NCBI GenBank assembly: GCA_030147805.1
Contig: JASBUR010000018.1
Location: 1 to 64,000 of the forward strand
Direction of reading: 5' to 3'
Length of the DNA: 64,000 nt
From: Sphingomonadaceae bacterium
Lineage (GTDB): Bacteria; Pseudomonadota; Alphaproteobacteria; Sphingomonadales; Sphingomonadaceae
This document shows positions 1-9,557 of the stretch, piece by piece. The first letter of the stretch is position 1; each line of letters opens with the position of its first letter. The notes beneath the pieces were generated by a model. It saw only the letters and a list, made by a program, of their open reading frames with translations, searched no databases and was not told the origin of the DNA. The position numbers were made by a program, and so were the translations under genes.

Positions 1-9
1 GATGCCTGG

Positions 10-44
10 CGGGGGAGTTCGGACGACGGGCTCCCCCGTTTCTT
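10..44 (+). terminator. Rho-independent terminator of an upstream plus-strand gene
   Basis: Eight-base perfect stem (10-17 with 31-38), a 13-base loop, then TTTCTT. It lies beyond the 3' end of guaA on the opposite strand, so it most likely ends a plus-strand gene lying left of the window. Confidence 0.6.
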
Positions 45-110
45 CTGCCCCCCGGCGCCTGAGGTCGCGGCGCTAGCGCGGCTGGCTCGGCGCGAGCCGG
101 CTCAGCGTCG

Positions 111-1691
111 CTACTCCCACTCGATCGTGCCGGGCGGCTTCGACGTATAGTCGTAGACTACGCGGTTGATGCCGCGCACTTCGTTGACGATGCGCGTCGC
201 CACCGACGACAGGAAGTGGCTCTCGAACGGATAGACGTCGGCGGTCATGCCGTCGACGCTGGTGACGGCGCGCAGCCCGCAGACGAACTCGTAGGTGCGG
301 TGGTCGCCCATCACCCCGACGGTGCGCACCGGCAGCAGTACCGCGAACGCCTGCCAGATCGCGTCGTAGAGCCCTGCCTTGCGGATCTCCTCGAGGTAGA
401 TCTTGTCGGCCTTGCGCAGGATGTCGCATTTCTCCTGGCTGACTTCGCCCGGAATGCGGATCGCGAGGCCGGGGCCGGGGAACGGGTGGCGGGCGACGAA
501 GCCTTCGGGCAGGCCGAGCTCGCGGCCGAGCACACGCACCTCGTCCTTGAACAGCTCGCGCAACGGCTCGACGAGCTGCATGTTCATGCGTTCGGGCAGC
601 CCGCCGACATTGTGGTGGCTCTTGATGGTGACCGAAGGGCCGCCGGTGAAGCTGACGCTCTCGATGACGTCGGGATAGAGCGTGCCCTGCGCGAGGAAGT
701 CGGCGCCGCCGATCTTCTTCGCCTCGGCCTCGAACACATCGATGAAGGTCTTGCCGATGAACTTGCGCTTGGCCTCGGGGTCGCTGACCCCGGCGAGCCC
801 GCCGAGAAACAGGTCGGATGCCTGCACATGGACGAGCGGGATATTGTAGCTGTTGCGGAACAGGCTGACGACCTCGTCGGCCTCGCCCGAGCGCATGAGG
901 CCATGATCGACGAAGACGCAGGTCAGCTGCTCGCCGATCGCTTCGTGAATGAGGACCGCGGCCACTGCCGAATCGACGCCGCCCGACAGGCCGCAGATCA
1001 CCCGGCCGCTGCCGACCTGCTTGCGGATCTCGGCGATCTTGGCGGCGCGGAAGCCCGCCATCGACCATTTGCCCTCGCAGGCGGCGACATGGCGGACGAA
1101 ATTGGCGATCAGCTTGGCGCCGTCGGGGGTATGCGCGACCTCGGCGTGGAACTGGATGCCGTAGAATTGCTTCTCCTCGTTCGCGATCGCGGCGAAGGGC
1201 GCGCCGTCCGAACGGGCGATGACATGGAAGCCGGCGGGAATCGCGTCGACGCGGTCGCCGTGGCTCATCCACACCTGATGGCGCTCGCCCGGCGCCCAGA
1301 GGCCGTCGAAGAGCGCCGACGGCGAGACGATCTCGATGAAGGCGCGACCGAACTCGCGATGGTCGGACGGGGTGACGTTGCCGCCCAGCTGCGCGCACAT
1401 CGTCTGCTCGCCGTAGCAGATGCCGAGCACGGGCACGCCGGCGTCGAACACCGCCTGCGGGGCGCGCGGCGAAAAGTCCTCGCTCACCGACGCCGGGCCG
1501 CCCGACAGGATGATCGCCTTGGGGTCAAGCCGCTTCAGCGCCGCCTCGCCGTCGCTGAACGGGGCGATCTCGCAATAGACGCCGGCCTCGCGGACGCGGC
1601 GGGCGATGAGCTGGGTCACCTGGCTGCCGAAGTCGAGGATCAGGATCGTTTCCTGGGGGACGACGGACACCGGCGGCTCCTGCGCTATCAT
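111..1691 (-). CDS. guaA: GMP synthase (glutamine-hydrolysing)
   Basis: Converts XMP, ATP and glutamine to GMP, the last step of de novo guanylate synthesis, in the cytoplasm. The 526-residue protein has the full architecture. An N-terminal class I glutamine amidotransferase carries the nucleophile Cys92 in GICYGEQ and a FHAEV segment supplying the catalytic His/Glu. It is followed by the ATP-pyrophosphatase PP-loop SGGVDSAV near residue 235 and the C-terminal dimerisation domain, with family motifs such as HHNVGGLPE and HPFPGPGL. Length is typical. The start is an ATG; a few residues precede the usual ILILDFGSQ strand, so a slightly later start cannot be excluded. It is a single-gene unit here, facing the window edge. 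Confidence 0.97.
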   Translation of the reverse strand: MIAQEPPVSVVPQETILILDFGSQVTQLIARRVREAGVYCEIAPFSDGEAALKRLDPKAIILSGGPASVSEDFSPRAPQAVFDAGVPVLGICYGEQTMCAQLGGNVTPSDHREFGRAFIEIVSPSALFDGLWAPGERHQVWMSHGDRVDAIPAGFHVIARSDGAPFAAIANEEKQFYGIQFHAEVAHTPDGAKLIANFVRHVAACEGKWSMAGFRAAKIAEIRKQVGSGRVICGLSGGVDSAVAAVLIHEAIGEQLTCVFVDHGLMRSGEADEVVSLFRNSYNIPLVHVQASDLFLGGLAGVSDPEAKRKFIGKTFIDVFEAEAKKIGGADFLAQGTLYPDVIESVSFTGGPSVTIKSHHNVGGLPERMNMQLVEPLRELFKDEVRVLGRELGLPEGFVARHPFPGPGLAIRIPGEVSQEKCDILRKADKIYLEEIRKAGLYDAIWQAFAVLLPVRTVGVMGDHRTYEFVCGLRAVTSVDGMTADVYPFESHFLSSVATRIVNEVRGINRVVYDYTSKPPGTIEWE

Positions 1692-1762
1692 TGGGATGCG
1701 CGCGGTCCTACGGGGCGGGACGCGACGAGTCTAGGGGCGCCGCGGCGCAACGGCCACCAATC

Positions 1763-1794
1763 ATCGTCATCGCCGCGCAGGCGGGGACGACGAT
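1763..1794. repeat. REP-like intergenic palindrome (class A copy 1)
   Basis: A 32-base imperfect palindrome of the ATCGTCATC..GCGGGG.GACGAT type, upstream of guaA. Two better-conserved copies occur at 47981 and 50181, so it is a dispersed repeat family rather than a gene-specific terminator. Confidence 0.6.
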
Positions 1795-1818
1795 GAAAGC
1801 CGGGTGCCGATGCTCAGC

Positions 1819-2310
1819 TCAGTGGCGCGCCGCATAATCGAAATTTTCGGTGAAGCGGAACGTCGTCACGCGGCCGTCGCGGGCCGAGCAGGCGAAGGCG
1901 GCACGGTCATATTCGCTCGGGTCGCCGTCCCAGCCGGTGTCGCGTTCGACCTCCACCTCGCCCTCGACGCGATAGTCGCTGCCGTCGCGGTCGACGTCGA
2001 CCGAAACGACGCGCGGATAGCGGCCATAACGGCCTGCCTCGCGTTCGGCGCGCTGGGTGCAATCGTCGAGCGCCCGCGCGCGAGCGTCGGTGCCGTCGAC
2101 GCCGTCGCCGCGCGTGCGGCGGTCCCAATCGTCGACCTCGTCCTTGAGCACGTTGGCGACGACCGCAACGACGCCCGCGAGCACCACGGCACCGACGAGC
2201 AGCTCCTCGATGTCGTCACCGAAACGGGCGGCGTGCGCGGGCGCCGGCGTGCCAGCGGCCAGTGCGCCGCCGACGATGACGACCAGTCCCTGGCGCAGAA
2301 ATCGACGCAT
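1819..2310 (-). CDS. Small exported protein, function unknown
   Basis: A 163-residue protein with an N-terminal signal sequence (basic MRRFLRQ, a hydrophobic core, then AHA at about residue 27). A second hydrophobic stretch at about residues 38-53 could anchor it in the membrane. The rest is acidic and Arg-rich, with repeated DR/ER/DVDRDGSDY segments resembling secreted sphingomonad proteins of unknown role. A purine-rich ribosome-binding site (GGGAGAG) precedes the ATG. It follows another small exported protein (2434-2727, same strand), but a strong hairpin lies between them, so they may not be one operon. I do not recognise a domain. Confidence 0.7.
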   Translation of the reverse strand: MRRFLRQGLVVIVGGALAAGTPAPAHAARFGDDIEELLVGAVVLAGVVAVVANVLKDEVDDWDRRTRGDGVDGTDARARALDDCTQRAEREAGRYGRYPRVVSVDVDRDGSDYRVEGEVEVERDTGWDGDPSEYDRAAFACSARDGRVTTFRFTENFDYAARH

Positions 2311-2372
2311 GCCGGCTCTCCCTTTGACGGGCCGGACGATGCGCGCCGCGACTTGTATCGCCGATGAACGAA

Positions 2373-2406
2373 CGGCCGCGCCACCGGGAGCGGGATGGCG
2401 CGGCCG
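2373..2406 (-). terminator. Hairpin terminator after the 97-residue exported protein
   Basis: A perfect 11-bp GC stem (2373-2383 with 2396-2406) with a 12-base loop. Read on the minus strand it is followed by TTCGTTCATC, a weak T-rich tail. It lies 28 bases after the stop codon at 2434. Confidence 0.5.
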
Positions 2407-2433
2407 CGGAGGGTGCGGCGGGAGGGCGAACGT

Positions 2434-2727
2434 CTAGCGCTTGAGCAGCGCCAGCTGCTGCTCGCCGTCGATGCCGAGCGCCGCGAAGGCCGCCTCGAAC
2501 TTCTTGTTGGCGGCGCGGTCGTTGCCGGCCTCGCAGAGCTTCTGCCCGACCGAGACGTAGCGGAGCGCCTGCCGCGCGGCGCTGGTGTCGGCGGTGGCGG
2601 CAGCTTCGCGGACCTGCGCCGGGACGACGGCGCATTTCTCGGCAGCGGCAGCGGGCGACGCGGTGGCGAACAGGATCGTCGCCGAAACCAGGAAAGCGGC
2701 GGGAGCGGTGAAGAAGGTGCGGTTCAT
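2434..2727 (-). CDS. Small exported alpha-helical protein
   Basis: A 97-residue protein starting at MNRTFF, where AAGGA gives a ribosome-binding site; the reading frame stays open nine codons further upstream. It has a clear Sec signal peptide ending in ASPAAAA, and a mature part of about 70 residues, helical and Ala-rich, with two cysteines (EKCAVV and KLCEAG) that could form a disulfide. The repeat-like segment LCEAGNDRAANKKFEAAFAALG resembles a single TPR-like helical hairpin. It is divergent from the LysR gene. Function unknown; periplasmic location is inferred. Confidence 0.7.
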   Translation of the reverse strand: MNRTFFTAPAAFLVSATILFATASPAAAAEKCAVVPAQVREAAATADTSAARQALRYVSVGQKLCEAGNDRAANKKFEAAFAALGIDGEQQLALLKR

Positions 2728-2770
2728 GTCGAGTTCCTTTGACCTGAGTGACACTCGATTTCTACGCCAC

Positions 2771-2815
2771 CTTCATAGCTGCGATAATCTCGTATAATGT
2801 CGAAAGGCTATGAAG
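2771..2815. promoter_or_regulatory. Inverted repeat spanning the lysR start codon
   Basis: CTTCATAGC (2771-2779) and GCTATGAAG (2807-2815) are exact reverse complements separated by 27 bases, and the right arm contains the ATG of the LysR gene. Two ATAAT direct repeats sit in the AT-rich spacer. LysR regulators commonly bind dyads between divergent promoters, so an autoregulatory site is plausible; this is inference. Confidence 0.4.
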
Positions 2816-3748
2816 CACGATTACATAATCCCGCGCGGGCAGCTCGACGGACTCGACGCCTTCCTGCGCGTCGCCGAGCGCAAGAGCTTCAGCGCGGCGG
2901 CCGCCGATCTCGGGGTATCGCCGTCGGCGATCAGCCAGACGGTGCGGGCGCTCGAGGCGCGCGTCGGTGCCGCGCTGCTGACGCGCACCACGCGCAGCGT
3001 CGGGCTGACGCAGGCGGGGCAATATTTTCTCGAACGCGCGCGGCCCGCCTTCGCCGATCTCAACGCCGCCTACGAGGCGGCGCGAAGCCTCGGCGACAAG
3101 CCGGCCGGCCTGCTGCGGCTCAACCTGCCGCGCGTGGTGATCTCGCACATCGTCGAGCCGATCCTCGCCGGCTTCCTGCGCGCCTACCCCGACGTCGAGG
3201 TCGAGATCTGCGCCGAGGACAGCTTCGTCGACCTCGCCGCCACCGGCTTCGACGCCGGCATCCGGCTCGGCGAATTCCTCGAGGCCGACATGGTCGCCGT
3301 GCGGCTCAGCCCGCCGTTCCGCTTCGTCGTCATCGGATCGCCCGACTTCTTCGAACGCCACGGCCGCCCGCAGCGGCCCGCCGACCTCCGCCGCCTGCCC
3401 TGCGTGCGCTTCCGGCAGAGCCGCGGATCGATCCCCAACTGGCAGTTCGTCGACGGCAACCGCCCGGTCGAGGTGTCGGTCAGCGGCCCGATCATCCTCA
3501 ACGACCTCGGTGCCGCCGTGTCGGTGGCGACGCAGGGCATCGCGCTCGCCCACGTCGCGGAACCGCTGGTCGAGGCGCAGCTGGCCTGCGGCGCGATCGA
3601 GACGGTGCTCGACGCCTATGCGCCGAGTTCGCCGGGCATGTACCTCTATTATCCGAGCCGATCGCAGATGCTGCCGAAGCTGCGCGCCTTCATCGACTAT
3701 ATGCGCGCCAACCGGCCGATGGAGATGAGCGGCGAGCGAAGCGCCTGA
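2810..3748 (+). CDS. LysR-family transcriptional regulator
   Basis: A 312-residue regulator. An N-terminal winged helix-turn-helix (about residues 9-67; GVSPSAISQTVRALEARVG recognition region) is followed by a LysR substrate-binding domain (about 95-300) of the AaeR/DsdC-like group. Length is normal. The divergent neighbour is a small exported protein. Downstream, after 78 bases on the same strand, lie an iron alcohol dehydrogenase and a thioesterase, which are candidate targets. The effector cannot be read from the sequence. Confidence 0.92.
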   Translation: MKHDYIIPRGQLDGLDAFLRVAERKSFSAAAADLGVSPSAISQTVRALEARVGAALLTRTTRSVGLTQAGQYFLERARPAFADLNAAYEAARSLGDKPAGLLRLNLPRVVISHIVEPILAGFLRAYPDVEVEICAEDSFVDLAATGFDAGIRLGEFLEADMVAVRLSPPFRFVVIGSPDFFERHGRPQRPADLRRLPCVRFRQSRGSIPNWQFVDGNRPVEVSVSGPIILNDLGAAVSVATQGIALAHVAEPLVEAQLACGAIETVLDAYAPSSPGMYLYYPSRSQMLPKLRAFIDYMRANRPMEMSGERSA

Positions 3749-3826
3749 CGCCACGCCCCCCGCCCGCGCGGGCCTATCGCCATCGACGGGCTGCCATCGG
3801 CGCGGCGCGCCCGCTATGAAGCGGGC

Positions 3827-4972
3827 ATGACCTCGTTCAGCTTCAACTACGGGCCGCGACTGCGCGCGGCGCCAGGCGCCGCCGCCGACATCGCCGGCCT
3901 CCTCGCCGCCGACGACCTGTTGTTCGTGACCGACGGCGGCGTCCGCGGGCTCGGCCTGTGCGATTCTGCCCTGGCCGGCCTCGCCGCGGCCGGGCGACGC
4001 GTGACGATCTTCGACGCGGTCGAGGCCGACCCCTCCGCGGCGACCGTGCTCGCCTGCGTCGAAGCGGGCCGCGCCGCGGGCGCCGGCGCGGTGATCGGCT
4101 TCGGCGGCGGCTCGCCGATGGACGTCGCCAAGGTCGCCGCCTATCTGCTCGGCAGCGGCGACGCGCTCGACTCGATCTACGGCGTCGAGCAGGCGACCGG
4201 ACGCGGGCTGCCGCTGGTGCTGGTGCCGACCACCGCCGGCACCGGGTCGGAGGCGACGCCGATCTCGGTGATCACCGTCGGCGCCACCGAGAAGAAGGGC
4301 GTCAATTCGGCGGCGCTCTACGCCGACTGGGCAGTGCTCGACCCGACGCTCACCTACGGGCTGCCGCCGCACGTCACTGCGGCGACCGGCGTCGACGCGA
4401 TGGTACACGCCATCGAGGCGTTCACCTCGGTGCGGCTGAAGAACCCGATTTCGGACGCGCTGGCGAAGGAGGCGCTGCGGCTGCTCGCCGGCAACCTCCG
4501 GACCGCCGTGAACGACGGCGGCGATACCGCGGCGCGCGGCGCGATGCTGCTCGGCGCCTATCTGGCAGGCGTCGCCTTCGCCAACGCGCCGGTCGGCGGC
4601 GTCCATGCGCTCGCCTATCCGCTGGGCGGGCATTTCCATGTCCCGCACGGGCTGTCGAACGCGCTGATGCTGCCGCATGTGCTCGGCCACAACATGGCGG
4701 CGGCGCTCGACCTCTATGCCGAGCTGGCGCCGATCGTCGATCCACGCCTGACGGGTCTCGGCCGCCAGGGCCAGGCGCAGGGGCTCGTCGAGGCGCTGTC
4801 GGCGATCGCCGCCGATTGCGGCCTGCCGAGCCGGCTGCGCGCGGTCGGGGTCGAGGCGGGGGATCTCGACCTGCTGGCCGCCGAGGCGATGAAGCAGCAG
4901 CGGCTGATCGTCAACAACCCCTGCCCGATCGAGCAGCATCACGCCCGCACGCTTTACGCGGCGGCGCTGTGA
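3827..4972 (+). CDS. Iron-containing (group III) alcohol dehydrogenase
   Basis: Cytosolic NAD(P)-dependent alcohol/aldehyde oxidoreductase of 381 residues. The nucleotide-binding GGGS loop is at residues 93-96. The iron-ligand set characteristic of the family is intact: Asp190, His194, His260 and His274 (in HGLSNA). The substrate is unknown; relatives include maleylacetate reductases and 1,3-propanediol or hydroxyacid dehydrogenases. It overlaps the following thioesterase by four bases, suggesting translational coupling and a shared pathway, and sits downstream of a LysR gene that may control it. Confidence 0.92.
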   Translation: MTSFSFNYGPRLRAAPGAAADIAGLLAADDLLFVTDGGVRGLGLCDSALAGLAAAGRRVTIFDAVEADPSAATVLACVEAGRAAGAGAVIGFGGGSPMDVAKVAAYLLGSGDALDSIYGVEQATGRGLPLVLVPTTAGTGSEATPISVITVGATEKKGVNSAALYADWAVLDPTLTYGLPPHVTAATGVDAMVHAIEAFTSVRLKNPISDALAKEALRLLAGNLRTAVNDGGDTAARGAMLLGAYLAGVAFANAPVGGVHALAYPLGGHFHVPHGLSNALMLPHVLGHNMAAALDLYAELAPIVDPRLTGLGRQGQAQGLVEALSAIAADCGLPSRLRAVGVEAGDLDLLAAEAMKQQRLIVNNPCPIEQHHARTLYAAAL

Positions 4973-5400
4973 GCCGCGAGCCGCTGCGGCCGCGCGCGGC
5001 GTACCGCGCCTTTCGCACGATCCCGACGCGCTGGGCCGACAACGACGTCTATGGCCACGTCAACAACGTCGTCTTCTACGCCTGGTTCGACACCGCGGTG
5101 AACGCGCATCTGATCGAGCAGGGCGCGCTCGACATCCACGCCGGCGAGGTCATCGGCCTCGTCGTCGAGACCGGCTGCCGCTATGCGCGCCCGGTCGCCT
5201 TCCCCGAGACGGTCGAGGCGGGGATTCGCGTCGGCAGGCTCGGCACGTCGAGCGTGCGCTACGAGATCGGGCTGTTCACCGCCGGCGCGGCCGAGCCGGC
5301 GGCGGAGGGCTTCTTCATCCATGTCTATGTCGACCGCGCGACGCGTCGGCCGACCCCCCTGCCCGCACGGCTGCGCGAGGTGCTCGAGGCGCTGAGCTAA
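4969..5400 (+). CDS. Hotdog-fold acyl-CoA thioesterase (4-hydroxybenzoyl-CoA thioesterase-like)
   Basis: A 143-residue protein starting with GTG inside the last codons of the dehydrogenase (GTGA overlap). The segment [21 protein letters not shown] is the family signature, in which the Asp of WADND/YGHVNN is catalytic in 4HBT-type enzymes. It likely hydrolyses an acyl-CoA produced or consumed near the dehydrogenase step. The ORF stays open far upstream in the dehydrogenase gene, but only the part after this GTG resembles a protein family. Its TAA overlaps the stop of the convergent membrane-protein gene by four bases. Confidence 0.88.
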   Translation: MSREPLRPRAAYRAFRTIPTRWADNDVYGHVNNVVFYAWFDTAVNAHLIEQGALDIHAGEVIGLVVETGCRYARPVAFPETVEAGIRVGRLGTSSVRYEIGLFTAGAAEPAAEGFFIHVYVDRATRRPTPLPARLREVLEALS

Positions 5401-6191
5401 CGCGTGGGCGCTGCGAGCCGCCGGTAGGCGGCGACCGAGGCGCCGATCACGATCACGCCGACCGCGGTGCCGATGAAGGTCGCCAGCGTTACCGTCAGCA
5501 GCTTGCCGAGGATCGAGTCGGCGCCGAGCAGCAGGCCGAGCAGCCCACCGGCGACGATGGTGACGAGCAAGGTGAGGAAGGTGATGGCGAACAGCGCCGA
5601 CACCATGAAGCCGACCAGCGTCCACGGCTGCCCCGCCGTCATCCGCCACGAACGCCGGAGCGCCTCGCGCGCCGACCCGGTTTCGGCGAGCAGCACCGGG
5701 AAGAGCACGAACAGCCGCGCGCCGACATAGGCGAAGGCGGCGATGACCGGCAGGAACAGCAGCACGAAGGTCTGCGCCGCCGCCTGCGGGTCGCCGACGC
5801 GGTCGGCACCGATGACCATCACCGCCACGATGCCGAGCAGGAAGATCAGCGGCAGCGCCGCCAGCCCGAGCATCAGCACGACGAGCAGCAGCTTGGGCAG
5901 CAGCCGCAGCGCGCGGCGGAGCGCGTCGGCGACATCGTACGGACCCTGCTGGCCGCCCAGCATGATCGCAGCGATCGCCGCCTGGCCGACGAAGGCGAAG
6001 GCGACGACGACGAACGAAATGGCGATATCGAGGAAGCCGATGTCGGCCTGCGTGGCGGGCGGCGCGACGATCGCCTCGCGCACCACCTGCGGCAGGAACA
6101 TGAAGGCGGCCGCCACGGGAGCCACCGTCGCGACGTTGCGCTCGGCGAGCAGGCGGCCGTCCCGCCAAAGCTCTGCAATGGTGATCGCCAT
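5397..6191 (-). CDS. Polytopic inner-membrane protein
   Basis: A 264-residue protein with about six hydrophobic segments, starting with a cytoplasmic [12 protein letters not shown] stretch. Pro/Gly-rich helices and the motif [16 protein letters not shown] in the middle resemble the glycerophosphoryl-diester-phosphodiesterase membrane domain/DUF975-like group of uncharacterised bacterial proteins. No catalytic residues are visible. It is convergent with the thioesterase (stop codons overlap). The AT-rich stretch upstream, around 6290-6390, probably holds its promoter. Confidence 0.75.
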   Translation of the reverse strand: MAITIAELWRDGRLLAERNVATVAPVAAAFMFLPQVVREAIVAPPATQADIGFLDIAISFVVVAFAFVGQAAIAAIMLGGQQGPYDVADALRRALRLLPKLLLVVLMLGLAALPLIFLLGIVAVMVIGADRVGDPQAAAQTFVLLFLPVIAAFAYVGARLFVLFPVLLAETGSAREALRRSWRMTAGQPWTLVGFMVSALFAITFLTLLVTIVAGGLLGLLLGADSILGKLLTVTLATFIGTAVGVIVIGASVAAYRRLAAPTR

Positions 6192-6398
6192 TCTGGTCCC
6201 CTACGACGCCGCCCGCAGCCTTAGCTTGGCGCGGGCTCGGCGGGCAAGGCGAAGCCGAGACGCGATGTCGGTGATTTTTACACTGCGGCACAGCAGGCAA
6301 AGGAAAAATGACAGCAAATATTTGATTCAGCGTATAATTACTGCCTTGGCATGGCTGTTGCGAAACCAGCAACATCCCATTTCCCAAGTTCGTCACGC

Positions 6399-6430
6399 AG
6401 AAGGGGCCCGGATCGCTCCGGGCCCCTTCT
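6399..6430 (-). terminator. Perfect hairpin downstream of grxD
   Basis: A perfect 12-bp stem, AGAAGGGGCCCG (6399-6410) with its complement at 6419-6430 and an 8-base loop. It lies 24 bases after the grxD stop. There is no T-run on either side, so it may be an intrinsic terminator of the T-less type or an mRNA-stabilising end. The rest of 6192-6453 is AT-rich non-coding sequence. Confidence 0.5.
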
Positions 6431-6453
6431 CGCGTCGCCTCGCCGCCGATCGA

Positions 6454-6780
6454 TCAGCCGGCGCGCACGACGCCTTTTTCGTCGAGCATCGCCTGGAGTT
6501 CGCCCGCTTCGAACATCTCCATCATGATGTCCGACCCGCCGACGAACTCGCCCTTGATGTAGAGCTGCGGCACCGTCGGCCAATTCGAATAGCTCTTGAT
6601 GCCGTCGCGCAGCTCGGGGTCCTGGAGCACGTCGGCGCTGGCATATTCGACGTTGAGATGATCGAGGATCGCCACGGCGCGGCTCGAGAAGCCGCACTGC
6701 GGGAACAGCGGCGTGCCCTTCATGAACAGCACCACGTCATTGCCTTCGACCGCTTCGCGGATCCGTTGCTCGACCGACAT
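6454..6780 (-). CDS. grxD: Monothiol glutaredoxin, Grx4/GrxD type
   Basis: A 108-residue monothiol glutaredoxin with the CGFS active site at residues 29-32, followed by the family segments TVPQLYIKGEFVGG and a GGSDI glutathione-binding turn. Such proteins bind [2Fe-2S] clusters with glutathione and deliver them to target proteins, often together with BolA. Here the gene starts five bases after the bolA stop, which supports a functional BolA-GrxD complex. It is the last gene of DUF1476-bolA-grxD. Confidence 0.96.
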   Translation of the reverse strand: MSVEQRIREAVEGNDVVLFMKGTPLFPQCGFSSRAVAILDHLNVEYASADVLQDPELRDGIKSYSNWPTVPQLYIKGEFVGGSDIMMEMFEAGELQAMLDEKGVVRAG

Positions 6781-6785
6781 CGCTT

Positions 6786-7022
6786 CTACTCCTGTGGGAC
6801 GCTGGTGCTCAGCGCCAATGCATGCAGTTGGCCGCCCATGCGGCCGCCGAGCGCGTCATAGACCAGCTGGTGCTGGCGGACGCGCGGCATCCCCCGGAAG
6901 CTCGCCGAGACGACGCGGGCGGAATAATGGTCGCCGTCGCCGGCCAGATCGGTGATCTCGACATGCGCGTCGGGCAGCGCCGCGCGGATCATCGCCTCGA
7001 TCTCCGACGCCGCCATCGCCAT
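6786..7022 (-). CDS. bolA: BolA family protein
   Basis: A 78-residue BolA-domain protein. The class II KH-like fold is recognisable from the segments DGDHYSARVVS, FRGMPRVRQHQLVYDALG and a C-terminal LHALALST. The reading frame stays open well upstream, but the ATG at 7022 gives the normal family length and places the start three bases after the preceding stop. BolA proteins partner with CGFS glutaredoxins in iron-sulfur trafficking, and the next gene is exactly that partner. Confidence 0.94.
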   Translation of the reverse strand: MAMAASEIEAMIRAALPDAHVEITDLAGDGDHYSARVVSASFRGMPRVRQHQLVYDALGGRMGGQLHALALSTSVPQE

Positions 7023-7024
7023 AG

Positions 7025-7348
7025 CTAGAGCGCTTCCATCATCTGGCGGCGCGCCTCGACCAGCGTGTCCTCCATAGCGCGACGCACCTGATGCTCGGTG
7101 ATCTCGGCGTTGCGCGACGAGATATCGCCATAGACCTTGCGGAACACATCCTCGTCGCCGGCCTCCTCGAAGTCGGCCTGGACGACCGACTTGGCATAGG
7201 CATCGGCTTCCTCGGCGGTGAGCTTGAGCTGCTCGGCCGCCCACAGCCCCAGCAGCTTGTTGCGCCGGGCGGTCACCCGAAACTGGAAATCCGCGTCGCG
7301 CGCGAACTTTTCTTCGAACGCTTTCTCGCGATTGTCGAACGTGGTCAT
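7025..7348 (-). CDS. DUF1476 protein, alphaproteobacterial F1Fo-ATPase zeta-type inhibitor
   Basis: A 107-residue all-helical, charged protein starting MTTFDNREKAFEEKFARD, the hallmark N-terminus of DUF1476. In Paracoccus denitrificans this family is the zeta subunit, whose N-terminus inhibits ATP hydrolysis by F1-ATPase. The same role is inferred here; strong inhibition is known to vary between species. It heads an apparent three-gene operon with bolA and grxD (gaps of 2 and 5 bases). Confidence 0.9.
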   Translation of the reverse strand: MTTFDNREKAFEEKFARDADFQFRVTARRNKLLGLWAAEQLKLTAEEADAYAKSVVQADFEEAGDEDVFRKVYGDISSRNAEITEHQVRRAMEDTLVEARRQMMEAL

Positions 7349-7473
7349 GCGGCCTCCTGATTACGGTTGCGTAGATAGAGTGCGTCACGCGCTTCAACAA
7401 CCGCCGATCGCAGCCGATCGCGCTTGCCGCGCCGAAGCGCTTGCGCCACCCTTGCCGATGCGCAAGGGGGCCG

Positions 7474-8634
7474 ATGATGAGCGACGACATCGAAGCACTG
7501 GGCGGGCTCGTGACCGGATCGCTGATCGCCGGCGCGATCGACCGCGAGCGCGGCGCGGCAGGCGAGGCGCACGGCGCCTGCCTCAACTGCGGCACGACGC
7601 TCCACGGGCGCTTCTGCGAAAGCTGCGGCCAGCCGGGGCACGTCCACCGCACGCTCGGTCATGTGTTCGAGGAATTCCTCCACGGCGTGCTGCATTTCGA
7701 CACCAAGGCGTGGCGCACGCTGCCGCTGCTGCTGTTCCGGCCCGGCAAGCTGACGCGCGACTATGTCTATGGAAAGCGCGCACGCTACATCGCACCGTTT
7801 GCGCTGTTCCTGTTCACGATCTTCGTGATGTTCTTCACCTTCGGCTTCATGGGCATGCCCGAGCTCGGCGCCGACGCTTTCAAGGCCGACACCAAGGCCG
7901 AGGAGGTCGCCGAGGCGCGTGCCGACCTCGCCAGGGCGGAACGCGACCTCGCGCGGCAGGAGACGGCGCTGGCGTCGGCGCGCAACGACCCGTCGAGCGC
8001 CCCGGGGGAAGTCGGCAGCCTGCAGGGCGAGGTCGCCGCCGCGCGCGCCGCGGTCGAGGTGGCGCGCGGCGCGATCGCCATCGCCGAGGCGAAGCCCGAA
8101 GATGATCCCGCCGATCCCAACGTCCGCAAGTCGGACGGCACCTGGCAGGACAATGTCCGCTACGCGGTCGAGAGCGGCCAGCTGAACATCAACCTCGGAA
8201 GCGCGACGTTCAACGAGCGGGTGCGCAAGGCGCTGCTCAATCCCGATCTCACGCTCTACAAGATGCAGCAGAAGGCCTATAAGCTGAGCTTCCTGCTGGT
8301 GCCGCTGTCGCTGCCGTTCCTGTGGCTGCTGTTTCCGTTCCGGCGCCGCGTCACGCTCTACGACCATACCGTCTTCGCGCTCTACTCGCTGTCGTTCATG
8401 TCGCTGCTGTTCGTGACGATGGCGCTGCTCTATCGCTTCGGCGGCGCGGCGGGGGTCCAGGCCGCGCAGCTGCTGTTCTTCGTCCCGCCGATCCACATGT
8501 ATCTGCAGCTGAAGGGCGCCTATGCGCTCGGCCGGCTGAGCGCGCTGTGGCGCACCTTCTGGCTCGTCACCTTTTCGCAGATCGTGCTGGCGCTCTACGT
8601 GACCATCATCGTCACGCTCGGCATCGTCGACTGA
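7474..8634 (+). CDS. DUF3667 membrane protein with zinc ribbon and coiled coil
   Basis: About 386 residues from the ATG at 7474 (a second ATG follows at once; GGGGG at 7466-7470 fits either). A CxxC...CxxC zinc ribbon (CLNC, CESC) near residues 35-55 leads into a conserved [10 protein letters not shown]-like segment and a first membrane span. A highly charged Ala/Glu/Arg coiled coil of about 75 residues follows, then four more spans. The ribbon and following motif identify DUF3667, an uncharacterised family. Possible roles in membrane organisation are speculation. The reading frame is open upstream to 7441 without a better start. Confidence 0.85.
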   Translation: MMSDDIEALGGLVTGSLIAGAIDRERGAAGEAHGACLNCGTTLHGRFCESCGQPGHVHRTLGHVFEEFLHGVLHFDTKAWRTLPLLLFRPGKLTRDYVYGKRARYIAPFALFLFTIFVMFFTFGFMGMPELGADAFKADTKAEEVAEARADLARAERDLARQETALASARNDPSSAPGEVGSLQGEVAAARAAVEVARGAIAIAEAKPEDDPADPNVRKSDGTWQDNVRYAVESGQLNINLGSATFNERVRKALLNPDLTLYKMQQKAYKLSFLLVPLSLPFLWLLFPFRRRVTLYDHTVFALYSLSFMSLLFVTMALLYRFGGAAGVQAAQLLFFVPPIHMYLQLKGAYALGRLSALWRTFWLVTFSQIVLALYVTIIVTLGIVD

Positions 8635-8685
8635 ACGCGCTTGGAATGCGCGGGACGACGCGCTATGTAGGCGTCACGTTTTCTC

Positions 8686-8719
8686 GCCCCGGCCACGTGG
8701 CTCTGCCATGTTCCGGGGC
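8686..8719. other. Stem-loop between DUF3667 gene and purC
   Basis: GCCCCGG (8686-8692) pairs with CCGGGGC (8713-8719), extended after a small internal loop by six further pairs and closed by a CTCTG loop. It lacks a T-tract. It could attenuate read-through from the upstream gene or form part of the purC leader. No other element is evident between 8635 and 8777. Confidence 0.35.
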
Positions 8720-8777
8720 GCTCTATTTCCGGGCTCCCGAAGACGGCAGCCCCTCGGCCACGGAGGCTCGTTTATCC

Positions 8778-9557
8778 ATGTCCCGCCGCCGCCAGATCTA
8801 CGAAGGCAAGGCCAAGATCCTCTATGAGGGGCCCGAGCCCGGCACGATCATCCAATATTTCAAGGACGACGCCACCGCGTTCAACGCCCAGAAGAAGGGC
8901 ACGATCAGCGGCAAGGGGGTGCTCAACAACCGCATCTCCGAGCATCTGTTCACGCTGCTCGGCCATATCGGCGTGCCGACGCACTTCATCCGCCGATTGA
9001 ACATGCGCGAGCAGCTGGTCCGGCAGGTCGAGATCGTGCCGATCGAGGTGGTGGTGCGCAACGTGGTCGCCGGCAGCCTCGCCAAGCGCCTCGGCATCGA
9101 GGAGGGCACCGCCCTCCCCCGCACGATCATCGAATATTATCTCAAGGACGACGCGCTCGGCGACCCGATGGTCACCGACGAGCATATCGCCGCCTTCGGC
9201 TGGGCGAGCCAGGACGAGATGCACGACATCGCCGACCTGGCGATCCGCATCAACGACTTCCTGTGCGGGCTGTTCGCCGGCATCGGCATCCGGCTGATCG
9301 ACTTCAAGCTCGAGTTCGGCCGGCTGTGGGACGGCGATTTCAGCCGCGTCATCCTCGCCGACGAGATCAGCCCCGACGGCTGCCGGCTGTGGGACATGGT
9401 CAGCAACGAGAAGCTCGACAAGGACCGTTTCCGCCAGGATCTGGGCGGCGAGGTCGAGGCCTATCAGGAAGTGGCGCGCCGGCTCGGCCTGCTGCCCGAA
9501 GGCAACGTCTCCACCGTCCTCGACCTCGAGACGCACCGCAAGGCGCGCGGCAAGTAG
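8778..9557 (+). CDS. purC: SAICAR synthetase (phosphoribosylaminoimidazole-succinocarboxamide synthase)
   Basis: Joins aspartate to CAIR using ATP in de novo purine synthesis, cytoplasmic. The 259-residue protein starts at ATG 8778 ([13 protein letters not shown], the family N-terminus with the GKAK phosphate-binding strand). It contains the hallmark blocks [20 protein letters not shown] and [14 protein letters not shown]. The reading frame is open back into the previous gene, but homology begins at this ATG. With guaA it is the second purine gene in the window. Confidence 0.97.
   Translation: MSRRRQIYEGKAKILYEGPEPGTIIQYFKDDATAFNAQKKGTISGKGVLNNRISEHLFTLLGHIGVPTHFIRRLNMREQLVRQVEIVPIEVVVRNVVAGSLAKRLGIEEGTALPRTIIEYYLKDDALGDPMVTDEHIAAFGWASQDEMHDIADLAIRINDFLCGLFAGIGIRLIDFKLEFGRLWDGDFSRVILADEISPDGCRLWDMVSNEKLDKDRFRQDLGGEVEAYQEVARRLGLLPEGNVSTVLDLETHRKARGK

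Noticed and set aside
3958-4968. Long frame upstream of the thioesterase, suggesting a dehydrogenase-thioesterase fusion
   Set aside because: That part is an out-of-frame reading of the dehydrogenase gene; homology begins only at the GTG at 4969.
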